DNA of 64,000 nt from Saccharibacillus kuerlensis DSM 22868 (GTDB lineage: Bacteria > Bacillota > Bacilli > Paenibacillales > Paenibacillaceae): contig NZ_KB899287.1 in the NCBI RefSeq assembly GCF_000378145.1, forward strand, positions 79,593 through 143,592. Direction: 5' to 3'. Shown in pieces: positions 53,679-61,902 of the stretch. Below the pieces are notes generated by a model. That model was given only the letters and a program-made list of their open reading frames with translations, was not told where the DNA came from and ran no database searches. The position numbers and the translations under genes are program-made. How positions within the stretch are numbered: the first letter of the stretch is position 1; the number at the start of each line of letters is the position of its first letter.

Positions 53679-55019
53679 TCAGTCCGAGGCCACCGAATTG
53701 CGAAATGGCGACAGGCTTTCAAGTTCCGGCCGGCCGATTGAATAATATTGGAATGTTGTTTCTGCCAATTGGTCTCTCGAATAGACATTCCGTCCGTCGA
53801 TTAATACCGGCTGTTTCATTATGCCGTTCAAATGCTGCAGATCGACTTCTTTGAATTCTGCCCAGTCAGTCAACAGGCACAATGCGTCACAGCTCTCGGC
53901 CGTTTCCATAGCGGATTCACACCACTCCACATCGCCTTCGTTTGAGAAGAACTGGCGGAAGTTTGCCGTTGCAATCGGATCATAAGCTTTCACAACAGCG
54001 CCTTCTTTCAACAACGTCTTGATGATATCAAGAGCTGGTGCCTCGCGAACATCGTCCGTATTCGGCTTGAAAGCAAGTCCCCAAATGCCGATTGTCTTGC
54101 CCTGCAAATTACCGAGGGAATGATTCAGCTTGGAGATAATGTTGAAGCGCTGATCATTATTCACTTCAACTACTGATTTAAGAAGTTTGAATTCATAGTC
54201 TACGTTGCCTGCAATCTGAATCAATGCATTCGTGTCTTTCGGGAAGCAGGAACCGCCATATCCGATACCCGCTTGCAGGAACGAAGAGCCGATCCGCTTA
54301 TCGTAACCCATCCCTTTTGCCACATTCGTTACATCTGCACCGACTTTCTCACAAATATTCGCAATTTCGTTTATAAACGAAATTTTGGTGGCGAGGAATG
54401 CATTTGATGCGTACTTGATCATTTCTGCGCTGCGCACTTCGGTAATCATAATTTCATCGGTTAAAGGTTTATGAAGTTCTGTCAATGTAGCCGCTGCACG
54501 TTCGCTGCTTGTCCCGATAATGATACGGTCTGGACGCAGTGTATCTTTGACCGCCGATCCTTCACGCAGAAATTCGGGAATCGATACGACATCAAAAGGA
54601 TGCGGACTCAGTTGACTGACAATCGCCTTAATCTTGTCGTTTGTTCCGACCGGCACCGTACTCTTCGTTACTACGATTTTGTAGCCGTTCATTGCAAGTG
54701 CAATATCTTGGGCAACTTGCTCGACGTATTCAAGATTTGCTTCACCGCTTGGCAAGGATGGAGTACCAACGCAGATGAATACGACATCCGCTTCCTGCAC
54801 CGAAGTTGTCAGATCGGAGGTGAATTTCAAATTGCCAATTCCGGTGTTTTTCTCAATCAGCTCTTGTAGACCAGGTTCATAAATCGGGACCTCGCCCTGC
54901 TTAAGACGCTCGATTTTAGCTAGATCTTTATCTACACAAGTCACTTGATTGCCGATCTCGGAAAAGCATACGCCCGATACAAGACCGACGTAGCCTGTTC
55001 CTATAAATGTAAGTTTCAT
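53679..55019 (-). CDS. ugd: UDP-glucose 6-dehydrogenase
   Basis: A 446-residue enzyme that oxidises UDP-glucose to UDP-glucuronate with NAD. The N-terminal Rossmann motif is GTGYVGLVSGVCFSEIG, the catalytic Cys is C258 in GGSCFPKDT, and YASNAFLATKISFINE is the conserved linker helix. The length is normal for TuaD/Ugd. With galU in the same operon it predicts glucuronic acid in the polymer, a teichuronic-acid-like feature. Confidence 0.95.
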   Translation of the reverse strand: MKLTFIGTGYVGLVSGVCFSEIGNQVTCVDKDLAKIERLKQGEVPIYEPGLQELIEKNTGIGNLKFTSDLTTSVQEADVVFICVGTPSLPSGEANLEYVEQVAQDIALAMNGYKIVVTKSTVPVGTNDKIKAIVSQLSPHPFDVVSIPEFLREGSAVKDTLRPDRIIIGTSSERAAATLTELHKPLTDEIMITEVRSAEMIKYASNAFLATKISFINEIANICEKVGADVTNVAKGMGYDKRIGSSFLQAGIGYGGSCFPKDTNALIQIAGNVDYEFKLLKSVVEVNNDQRFNIISKLNHSLGNLQGKTIGIWGLAFKPNTDDVREAPALDIIKTLLKEGAVVKAYDPIATANFRQFFSNEGDVEWCESAMETAESCDALCLLTDWAEFKEVDLQHLNGIMKQPVLIDGRNVYSRDQLAETTFQYYSIGRPELESLSPFRNSVASD

Positions 55020-55051
55020 AACAGCATGTCTCCTTTAATTTGAGATTCGGC

Positions 55052-56212
55052 TTAAAGTACCCGTGTAATCATCCGTTCAGCGCCGAAACGTCGTCCGTCC
55101 TCGTGCTGTTTGTTGTGAATATGAGTTTGCAGATTTTGCCGGAATACTTCAGGCGAGAATCTCATTGCATTTTTACGGCAGTTGGCTGGCAAAATTTTAG
55201 ACTTTTCCTGTTCGAAGCGTTGTACCGCTGCTCGAATGGCCGCAGGAGATTGTTCACTGTAGAACACTCCGGTCGGTGCAATTTCATCCAACCCTTTGAC
55301 TGTTTCCAAAGCTCCGCCCTTGCCGTAAGCAATAACCGGTGTGCCGCAGGCCTGCGCTTCGACCGGCGTAATACCGAAATCTTCCTCCGCTGCGAAAACA
55401 AATGCTTTGGCCCGCTGCATATGATCGACAAGTACATGGTCCGCCTGATACCCCAGAATTTGAATATTAGGCGTTTGGTGTTTTTTCACTTTTTCCATGT
55501 CCGGTCCATCACCGATAATAACGAGCTTTTTGTCAGGCATTTGCGAGAAAGCTTCCGCGATCATGTCCATTTTCTTGTAAGGAACCATACGTGAAGCCGT
55601 CAAGTAAAAGTCTTCTTTTTCCTCTTTCACCGAAAAAGCTGCCACATTTACAGGAGGATAGATGACAGATGCTTCTCTCCGATATACTTTCCAAATGCGG
55701 TTAGCAATGAACTGCGAGTTGGCCACGAAATGGTCAACGCCATTTGACGTTCGATAATCCCACATCCGGATGCGGCTGAGAATAACTTTTGCCATCGTAC
55801 CTTTGATCCCTTTTTGCAAACCAGATTCTCTTAGGTACTGAGGCTGCATATCCCAGGCATAACGGATTGGCGAATGCACGTAAGAGATATGAAGTTGGTC
55901 GGGACCGGTAATGACGCCTTTTGCGACTGCATGTGAACTGGACAGGATCAAGTCGTAAGACGACAAATCGAATTGTTCGATTGCAAGCGGCATCAGCGGT
56001 AAATATTGACGATATTTTTTCTTGGCCAGCGGCATCTTTTGGATGAACGAAGTATGTACGTTCTTCCCCCGTAAAAACCCTCGGTCCTTCTCCGGCATGA
56101 AATCGACCAAACTATAGATTTCAGCTTCCGGGAAGATCAGAATCATTTGTTCCAGTACCTTCTCCGATCCAGCGTAACTGGTCAACCAATCATGAACGAT
56201 TGCAACTTTCAT
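55052..56212 (-). CDS. Glycosyltransferase family 4, WbaZ-like (probable mannosyltransferase)
   Basis: A 386-residue GT-B enzyme. It starts VAIVHDWLTSYAGSEKVLEQM and has QLHISYVHSPIRYAWDMQPQYL, both typical of the WbaZ/WbpZ-type mannosyltransferases, and the EX7E motif EEDFGITPVEAQACGTPVIAYGKGG near the C-terminus. A GDP-mannose supply gene in the same operon agrees with that. The acceptor is unknown. It lies between the priming transferase and ugd. Confidence 0.88.
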   Translation of the reverse strand: MKVAIVHDWLTSYAGSEKVLEQMILIFPEAEIYSLVDFMPEKDRGFLRGKNVHTSFIQKMPLAKKKYRQYLPLMPLAIEQFDLSSYDLILSSSHAVAKGVITGPDQLHISYVHSPIRYAWDMQPQYLRESGLQKGIKGTMAKVILSRIRMWDYRTSNGVDHFVANSQFIANRIWKVYRREASVIYPPVNVAAFSVKEEKEDFYLTASRMVPYKKMDMIAEAFSQMPDKKLVIIGDGPDMEKVKKHQTPNIQILGYQADHVLVDHMQRAKAFVFAAEEDFGITPVEAQACGTPVIAYGKGGALETVKGLDEIAPTGVFYSEQSPAAIRAAVQRFEQEKSKILPANCRKNAMRFSPEVFRQNLQTHIHNKQHEDGRRFGAERMITRVL

Positions 56213-56287
56213 TCGGATTCATCCTTTCCCTCTGTTTATAAAGTCTGTCCCGTTACTCCTCGATCTTTCGCTCAAGCGCACTTAAGA

Positions 56288-56980
56288 TTAATAGGCGCCT
56301 TTTTTGAGCAGGACACTGACAACAGTCGCAAAAAGAATCCGAATGTCCAGCCAGATGGTGCGGTGGTAGACGTAATACAGTTCAAGATCGACACGTTCGG
56401 GATAACCGACATCACTGCGACCGCTAACCTGCCAATATCCGGTTACACCAGGTTTTACCGACAGCAGATCGTCTTTGCGATCTTTGTACTCTTTCAACTC
56501 TTGTGCTACGATCGGGCGTGGACCTACCAGGCTCATTTCTCCTTTGAGGACGTTAAGCAGCTGTGGCAGTTCATCAAGGCTTGTTTTGCGAAGGAAACGG
56601 CCAATTGACGTAATACGTGGATCTTCGTTTTGTTCGAGTTTGTAGTTATTGGCGACATATTTCTCATACAATGCTTTGTCTTCTTTTAATCGCTGTTCGG
56701 CATTTGTCGCCATTGAACGGAATTTGTAGATGCTGAACATATTCGAATTTCTGCCAAATCTTTTTTGTTTGAAAAAGATTGGACCTTTTGGATCTTCAAT
56801 CTTAATCAGTATGGCCAAAACCAAAAATACTGGAGACAAGAGAATCAGTCCGATCAGAGAAGCCACCATATCCATACTCCGCTTGGTTGTATTGAATACG
56901 ATTCCCCGATTCCAGGTTAGATTTCTAAATGCACCTTCGTTATACTTTGTTGCTTCGGCATCGTTATTGACTACACTCAT
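56288..56980 (-). CDS. Priming sugar transferase (bacterial undecaprenyl-phosphate type)
   Basis: A 230-residue WcaJ/EpsL/TuaA-type transferase that starts the repeat unit by moving a sugar-1-phosphate onto undecaprenyl phosphate. One membrane segment ([28 protein letters not shown]) precedes the catalytic domain with [20 protein letters not shown] and [26 protein letters not shown]. It lacks the extra N-terminal helices of the long WbaP forms. The sugar cannot be told. Confidence 0.92.
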   Translation of the reverse strand: MSVVNNDAEATKYNEGAFRNLTWNRGIVFNTTKRSMDMVASLIGLILLSPVFLVLAILIKIEDPKGPIFFKQKRFGRNSNMFSIYKFRSMATNAEQRLKEDKALYEKYVANNYKLEQNEDPRITSIGRFLRKTSLDELPQLLNVLKGEMSLVGPRPIVAQELKEYKDRKDDLLSVKPGVTGYWQVSGRSDVGYPERVDLELYYVYHRTIWLDIRILFATVVSVLLKKGAY

Positions 56981-57038
56981 GATTTCCCCTCCAATTATCT
57001 AGGATGTCTAAGAATGTCGAGAGCCGGCAGTCGTCACG

Positions 57039-57680
57039 TTACGCCTTGTTCAACACTACGCCCAAGATATGAGCATTGACATGTTCCATTCTTTTTTTAA
57101 CTCTTTTAAGTTCCTGTTTGGTTACTTTGCCTTGATTGGCAACGAGTACAACTCCATTTGACATCGTGCCAAGAATTTGAGCATCCGACACTTTCAATGC
57201 CGCCGGCGAATCGATCACAACAACATCATAGTAAGCGGACACCTCTTGCAAAAGTTCCTGCATGCGATCAGAACCAAGAATTTCTGAAGGATTCGGCGGA
57301 ATCGCCCCTGATGTAAGGACCGTCAAATTCGGGATAATTGTTGCAGAAACGGCCGCTTCAATACCGCATTGACCGCTCAGTACATCACTTAGCCCACGTT
57401 TGCTTGACCCCGGAAACACACGCTGCAGTGAAGGGTTACGCAGATTTCCATCAATCAACAGTACTTTCTTGCTCTCCTGTGCATAAGAAACGGCCAGGTT
57501 GGTTGCAGTCGTCGTCTTGCCTTCATTGCTGCCCGCCGAGGTTACCAGCAGGATTTTTGAAGAGCGGCCCGTTGCGGAGAAACGAATATTAGTCCGCAGC
57601 GTACGATATGACTCCGACGCACTTGAATTTTTGTTAGCCACTAAATACGGACTGTTGCTTATAGCTCTACTCATTGACAT
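57039..57680 (-). CDS. CpsD/CapB-type BY-kinase-like ATPase
   Basis: A 213-residue cytoplasmic partner of the chain-length protein. Walker A is AGSNEGKTTT (49-58) and Walker B is VVVIDSPA with D157. The Walker A' motif is IDGNLR (76-81): the second Asp of the usual IDxDxR is Asn here. The protein also ends at VVLNKA, without the tyrosine cluster that BY-kinases autophosphorylate. It may still bind ATP and assist polymer export but be weak as a kinase. No CpsB-like phosphatase gene lies nearby. GGAAGGTG lies just before ATG 57680. Confidence 0.88.
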   Translation of the reverse strand: MSMSRAISNSPYLVANKNSSASESYRTLRTNIRFSATGRSSKILLVTSAGSNEGKTTTATNLAVSYAQESKKVLLIDGNLRNPSLQRVFPGSSKRGLSDVLSGQCGIEAAVSATIIPNLTVLTSGAIPPNPSEILGSDRMQELLQEVSAYYDVVVIDSPAALKVSDAQILGTMSNGVVLVANQGKVTKQELKRVKKRMEHVNAHILGVVLNKA

Positions 57681-57717
57681 ATCACCTTCCTCTATTGAAT
57701 TTAATTTTGCCAAAAGA

Positions 57718-58941
57718 TTATAAAATGTGTTGAGCTTCGCCTAATAAAGGAATCCTCGAATTCAATTCGGTTCGTTTACCGACAACCTTTTTGGCAATCA
57801 CCATTTTGTACAGCTCCTCAATCTTGCGAGTTTGCTCGTACAGATCGAACTGCCGCACTACTCGTTCCCGACCATGTTCGTGGAATGATCGCCACAATTC
57901 AGGTTCCGACAGCAGCCGATCAATGTAAGATCCAAGCTGCTTCCAATCGCGCTCATTTGCAAGATAGCCGTTCTTCCCGTGTTCTACTGCTTCAGGAATT
58001 CCACCGGTTGCAAAGCTGGCAACAGGCAATCCCATTGCCGCCGCTTCAAGAAACACCATGCCCAATCCTTCTTCGGCTCCATTTTCGGCTCTGATACTCG
58101 GAACGCTGAATACACGCGCTTTGTTCATCCATTCCCGCACAACATTAGGAGGCTGGGTACCGAGAAACCGGTAACGCTTCAGCTGCGAAGCCGCCATTTG
58201 TTCTAACTCTCCATGCAGTGGACCATCTCCGATAATGACCAGCTCTGTTTCAGGATGATTCTCCTGAACTTTGGCCATGGCACGAATCAGATACGCACAC
58301 CCTTTCACTTCGACAAGCCGCCCTACAAACAAAACCGTATTTTTCCGATTAATCGATTCATCCGGAACAAAAGTTTCCAAATTGATTCCGATATAATGCC
58401 GGACGATTTTGTTAGGTGGATAACCTTGGCTGATCAGCTTGCCGCGAATGAAATCAGATACTGCGATGAAAAGGGCGCCTTTCTTCTGCAGCCTCGGACG
58501 CTGTTTCAGATAATTTCGGTGAGTATAATACGACTTTCTTGCATACTCATCTTTGGTTGTTGCGTCATAACCGTGAAATGTGACAATCAACGGAATATCC
58601 AGCTTTTCCGCAATCGGCATAGCCAGACAACCTTCCGGGCCAAAATGAGCATGAATCAATTTGGGTTGAATTTCTTTGAGACGTCGAGTCAAACTGCGGC
58701 TCGGCCCCATCAATTTAAATTCAAGCTCTTTTCTTCGGCCCGATACGCCCCCCGTATTGATAATGATCTGCTTATCAGCTTCAATCTGCAGTCCGGGTAC
58801 GAGGCGAGAGCCCATAAAATAAGAATGGAAAGACTCAAAACGTTCAGCCTGACTTTTAATAAAGGTCTCGGACGGCGGCAAAATCTGATCTCGATAGATG
58901 AGAACAGGAATTTCAGGTTGAATGATTTTCATGGTTGGCAT
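57718..58941 (-). CDS. Glycosyltransferase family 4
   Basis: A 407-residue GT-B enzyme. The family segments are LIHAHFGPEGCLAMPIAEK, IVTFHGYDATTKDEY, VLFVGRLVEVKGCAYLIRA and the EX7E motif AEEGLGMVFLEAAAMGLPVASFATGGIPEAVEHG. It lies between the chain-length protein and the BY-kinase gene, where such enzymes are common. The sugar transferred is unknown. Confidence 0.9.
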   Translation of the reverse strand: MPTMKIIQPEIPVLIYRDQILPPSETFIKSQAERFESFHSYFMGSRLVPGLQIEADKQIIINTGGVSGRRKELEFKLMGPSRSLTRRLKEIQPKLIHAHFGPEGCLAMPIAEKLDIPLIVTFHGYDATTKDEYARKSYYTHRNYLKQRPRLQKKGALFIAVSDFIRGKLISQGYPPNKIVRHYIGINLETFVPDESINRKNTVLFVGRLVEVKGCAYLIRAMAKVQENHPETELVIIGDGPLHGELEQMAASQLKRYRFLGTQPPNVVREWMNKARVFSVPSIRAENGAEEGLGMVFLEAAAMGLPVASFATGGIPEAVEHGKNGYLANERDWKQLGSYIDRLLSEPELWRSFHEHGRERVVRQFDLYEQTRKIEELYKMVIAKKVVGKRTELNSRIPLLGEAQHIL

Positions 58942-58953
58942 GATTGACCTCGA

Positions 58954-59709
58954 TTATCTCTGCTCGTTGGCAGGACGGAATACGGTGGTTTCTTCCTGCT
59001 GTTCTGAAGAATGAGTTTGCTGGTTTTTCAAATCGCTTTTCGCAATCCGATCGACTTTTGCAAGAACCGGAAATCCGGTAGCATGCTCAACGTCAAATTC
59101 ACTTTTTACAGAGTCGTCTAGATATTCAAGAAGGAATATGATTCCCAATCCAAGGAGTAATCCGACGATAATACTCATAATGAGCACCATTTGTCGATGA
59201 TCGTTAACAGGAGCCGGAGACAGATTAGGATCCGCTGCATTTAACACACTGACGTTGCTAACTTGCATAATTTCAGGAATTTGGTCGATAAATGCATTTC
59301 CTGTCGAACTGACAATCGTTACCGCCTTTTCGTAAGACGAGTCTTCAACAGCTACATTAAAAATTTGTGTATTTTGTGTCGAATCAACCATAAGTTTATT
59401 GCTGATTTGCGATGAAGTCATGTTCAGTTCCGGATGACGTTCGACGACCTGTTTCGTAATTGCATCGGAAGTAATGATTTTCTTGTACGTATTAATAAGT
59501 TTTAAATTCGCTTCGATCGAGTTGGAATCGACCTGAGCTTGTCCGGCTCCATTGACTGTAGGCTCATTGACAATCAGATCGATTGAAGCCCGATACATCG
59601 GCTGATACCTAGTGTTATAAGCGAATGCGGCACCAGCACATATCAGCGCGATTAAGGCTACTACCCACCATCTTCTTTTAATTACGCCTAAATATTCTTT
59701 CAACTCCAT
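58954..59709 (-). CDS. Chain-length determinant protein (YveK/Wzz family)
   Basis: A 251-residue membrane protein. An N-terminal segment MELKEYLGVIKRRWWVVALI leads into the first helix (about 13-32), an extracytoplasmic region with SISNKLM-type coiled parts follows, and the second helix lies at about 170-192, after the proline-rich AADPNLSPAPVNDHR motif of the family. The cytoplasmic tail would contact the BY-kinase. It is the first gene of the exopolysaccharide operon and controls polymer length and export. Confidence 0.9.
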   Translation of the reverse strand: MELKEYLGVIKRRWWVVALIALICAGAAFAYNTRYQPMYRASIDLIVNEPTVNGAGQAQVDSNSIEANLKLINTYKKIITSDAITKQVVERHPELNMTSSQISNKLMVDSTQNTQIFNVAVEDSSYEKAVTIVSSTGNAFIDQIPEIMQVSNVSVLNAADPNLSPAPVNDHRQMVLIMSIIVGLLLGLGIIFLLEYLDDSVKSEFDVEHATGFPVLAKVDRIAKSDLKNQQTHSSEQQEETTVFRPANEQR

Positions 59710-59819
59710 GCACGATCCCTCCGTCTTTGTAAATGGTTGGCAGCCAAAGCGGCCATAATCTAACGAGCATCAGGCGAAAGAGACCCTGCTGCAAAATAAC
59801 ATGCGATGAAAGTAAATTA

Positions 59820-59847
59820 ATGATAAATTCATGCCGTTTTTTGTAAA
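59820..59847 (-). promoter_or_regulatory. Candidate sigma-A promoter of the exopolysaccharide operon
   Basis: On the minus strand TTTACA (59842-59847), a 16-base spacer and TATCAT (59820-59825) match the consensus at 10 of 12 positions. The leader to the first start codon would be about 100 bases. Confidence 0.5.
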
Positions 59848-59893
59848 TTCTTTGTAAGAAATTTGCATTTTTCAAAAGAATAAATACAAAATT

Positions 59894-59930
59894 CGAACCT
59901 TCGTCGTTTGTACGACGATATTTGGGTTCG
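59894..59930. repeat. Nested inverted repeat upstream of the exopolysaccharide promoter
   Basis: An outer pair CGAACC/GGTTCG and an inner perfect pair CGTCGT/ACGACG form a two-part stem. It lies about 45 bases upstream of the candidate -35 box. It may be a regulator site; if transcription starts further up it would be a leader hairpin. Confidence 0.7.
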
Positions 59931-60392
59931 CTGCGAGAGACCAACCTATTCAATATTTTCTTTACTAACCCTTCGATTATGTAGTCTACTCAAGTCGTCA
60001 TGTTCAACTCCCTTCCGGATTTGATACAGCGGACGTATTGAAAAGAGAAGGCTTAACGTACTAAATGCAAAACCTTATATGTCTCTATTTTCTTTTACTC
60101 TTTATTCCCTCCTGTCTTTCAACCCTGTCCAATCGGCCAGATCGATCATTTAAATACGAGCGGATTTACTTTTTTTGATCACTGTTAACAAAAATTCATA
60201 AACCCTCTTTCAATACTTTCGCTTGCTTGCCATCTCTTAGGGTGAGCGTTTGCGATGCCTAGTTTATAAACTCCACCTTTTCAATTGAATCAACTATATT
60301 ATCCTCAGTGCTTTTTAGGTACGAATGTCCTATGAATTTTCCGCAAGCAAGCAGACTAATATACCTATTTTAAGTTAGTCAGCGAGCTAAAC

Positions 60393-60436
60393 ACACAAAA
60401 AGGAGACAGAAATTATAATCTGTCTCCTTTTTGTGT
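60393..60436 (-). terminator. Terminator of the membrane-anchored beta-helix gene
   Basis: ACACAAAAAGGAGACAGA and TCTGTCTCCTTTTTGTGT form an 18-base stem with an 8-base loop. It starts three bases past the stop codon. Confidence 0.85.
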
Positions 60437-60438
60437 AA

Positions 60439-61626
60439 CTAAAATCCTATATTGCCTTCAGAATGAATATTCCCATTTTTGAAGTTGGTTGAAGGTCCTT
60501 TATTGTTTTCTAACTTATTGCCATTGAAGTAAACATTACCGATCTCTCCATTGCCCCAGACACCAATGCCTCCATGTACAGAATCCATAATCATATTTCC
60601 GTTAAATTCAACTTCGTCAAGGTTCCCTTGAGAAGCATAAACCAAAATATTTGGATGATCACTTGTCAAGCGGGTACCTGTATGCCGAATTATATTTTCA
60701 TTTACGATTATATTTTTAACGTTCCGTGTTCCCCATTCTTTTTCTACGGAGATATAGATGCCAGCCATTTCTGTATCGCGAATGCGATTGTTCTCAATTG
60801 TGACATCTTCTCCTCCTACCACCGATATGCCCCTTGCTTTTGAATTATAACCTACATCATTATTCCTGATCATAATGTCTCGGGTAACTTGCGAATTTTC
60901 TTCGTAGCTGACGACCGCTATGGTATCATCTCCTACTGCACGAACGTCATTGTCTTCAATGATGATGTTTGTACTGCCATTTGTAATATGTATCCCATCG
61001 GCTCCTGTATCTTGAACACTATTGCCGATAACTTTTCCTTCAGAGGACTCATAGCCTATAAAAATGCCAGCTGTACTTGCTTTTTCAATCCGTAAACTTT
61101 GAATAGTAAAATTGGTTGCACTGCGGACAGTAATGCTATTTTTATCATTTGCGCCATTGCCGCGTTCAACTGTTTTTTCATACACATGAGCAAAGCCGCT
61201 AAGAACAGCTCCATCCCCTTCAACATCGATAGAACCATTTTCCGGATTTGTAGAAGTTAAAATTGCCTCATCTGCACCATCTCCCAGCAGCTGTACTCCA
61301 TTTACAGTCAAAATACCGCTTAAACGATAATTGCCTGGTGGAATATATACAGCTTTACTTTCTTCCGCCGCTCGATCAAGAGTCGATTGGATAGCAGCCA
61401 AATCATCCGATTCATCGTTTGGCGTTGCACCTTCGTCCACAATAGATAATGCATCTTCTGGAACTTTGATTGGCGGTACGGTTTGCTTTACTTCAACGGG
61501 CTCCTCTTCGATAGCTGCTTCTTTTTTTGTGAACATATCACTCCTCCATAATGCCAAGGCTGCCACTACAACCAGCACCAAGGCGAAAACGATCCACCAT
61601 AATTTTTTGTTGGACTTGCTTCTCAT
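60439..61626 (-). CDS. Membrane-anchored right-handed beta-helix protein
   Basis: A 395-residue protein. An N-terminal helix (KLWWIVFALVLVVVAALALW, about 9-28) anchors it with no clear cleavage site, so the rest is likely outside the membrane. A pectate_lyase_3-like start (VYIPPGNYRLSGILTVNGVQLLGDG) leads into a parallel beta-helix with repeats such as IIIEDNDVRAVGDDTIAVVSY, DVTIENNRIRDTEMAGIYI and VEFNGNMIMDSVHGGIGVW. It is a close paralogue of the C-terminal part of the protein at 61903. It lies upstream of, and in the same direction as, the exopolysaccharide operon, so polymer cleavage or epimerisation is a plausible inference. Confidence 0.85.
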   Translation of the reverse strand: MRSKSNKKLWWIVFALVLVVVAALALWRSDMFTKKEAAIEEEPVEVKQTVPPIKVPEDALSIVDEGATPNDESDDLAAIQSTLDRAAEESKAVYIPPGNYRLSGILTVNGVQLLGDGADEAILTSTNPENGSIDVEGDGAVLSGFAHVYEKTVERGNGANDKNSITVRSATNFTIQSLRIEKASTAGIFIGYESSEGKVIGNSVQDTGADGIHITNGSTNIIIEDNDVRAVGDDTIAVVSYEENSQVTRDIMIRNNDVGYNSKARGISVVGGEDVTIENNRIRDTEMAGIYISVEKEWGTRNVKNIIVNENIIRHTGTRLTSDHPNILVYASQGNLDEVEFNGNMIMDSVHGGIGVWGNGEIGNVYFNGNKLENNKGPSTNFKNGNIHSEGNIGF

Positions 61627-61833
61627 AGGTTTCTCCTCCACTTTCTTATCTCTTTGTCTCTTATTTTCCCATCCAAGCATATAACGTTTTGATCTCTCCG
61701 TTCAAGCAGACCCTTTCCAAGTACGATCGTATTTTTTACCACTTTTGTGTTTCAGAATGCTAAAATACGGTTAAGCACGATTAGTGATATATAAACAGCT
61801 TAGTTCGTCTTTAAGCATGGTTAACAGCCAATA

Positions 61834-61871
61834 TAAAATAAGCGGATGCCGGCTGCGCCGATATCCGCTTC
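61834..61871 (-). terminator. Terminator of the secreted beta-helix gene
   Basis: AAGCGGAT and ATCCGCTT form the outer stem with GCCGGC pairing inside. The minus strand ends in TTATTTTATATTG. Confidence 0.75.
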
Positions 61872-61902
61872 TCTCTTGTATGCTCCGAGTGACAATTATC
61901 TT

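Larger units (their letters stand above)
59710..60392. other. Long upstream region of the exopolysaccharide operon
   Basis: About 680 bases without a credible gene, AT-rich in most parts. It contains the promoter candidate at 59820-59847, the inverted repeat at 59894-59930 and no recognised riboswitch. The EAR element of the Bacillus eps operon was not recognised by eye. The length suits a site for several regulators. Confidence 0.6.
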
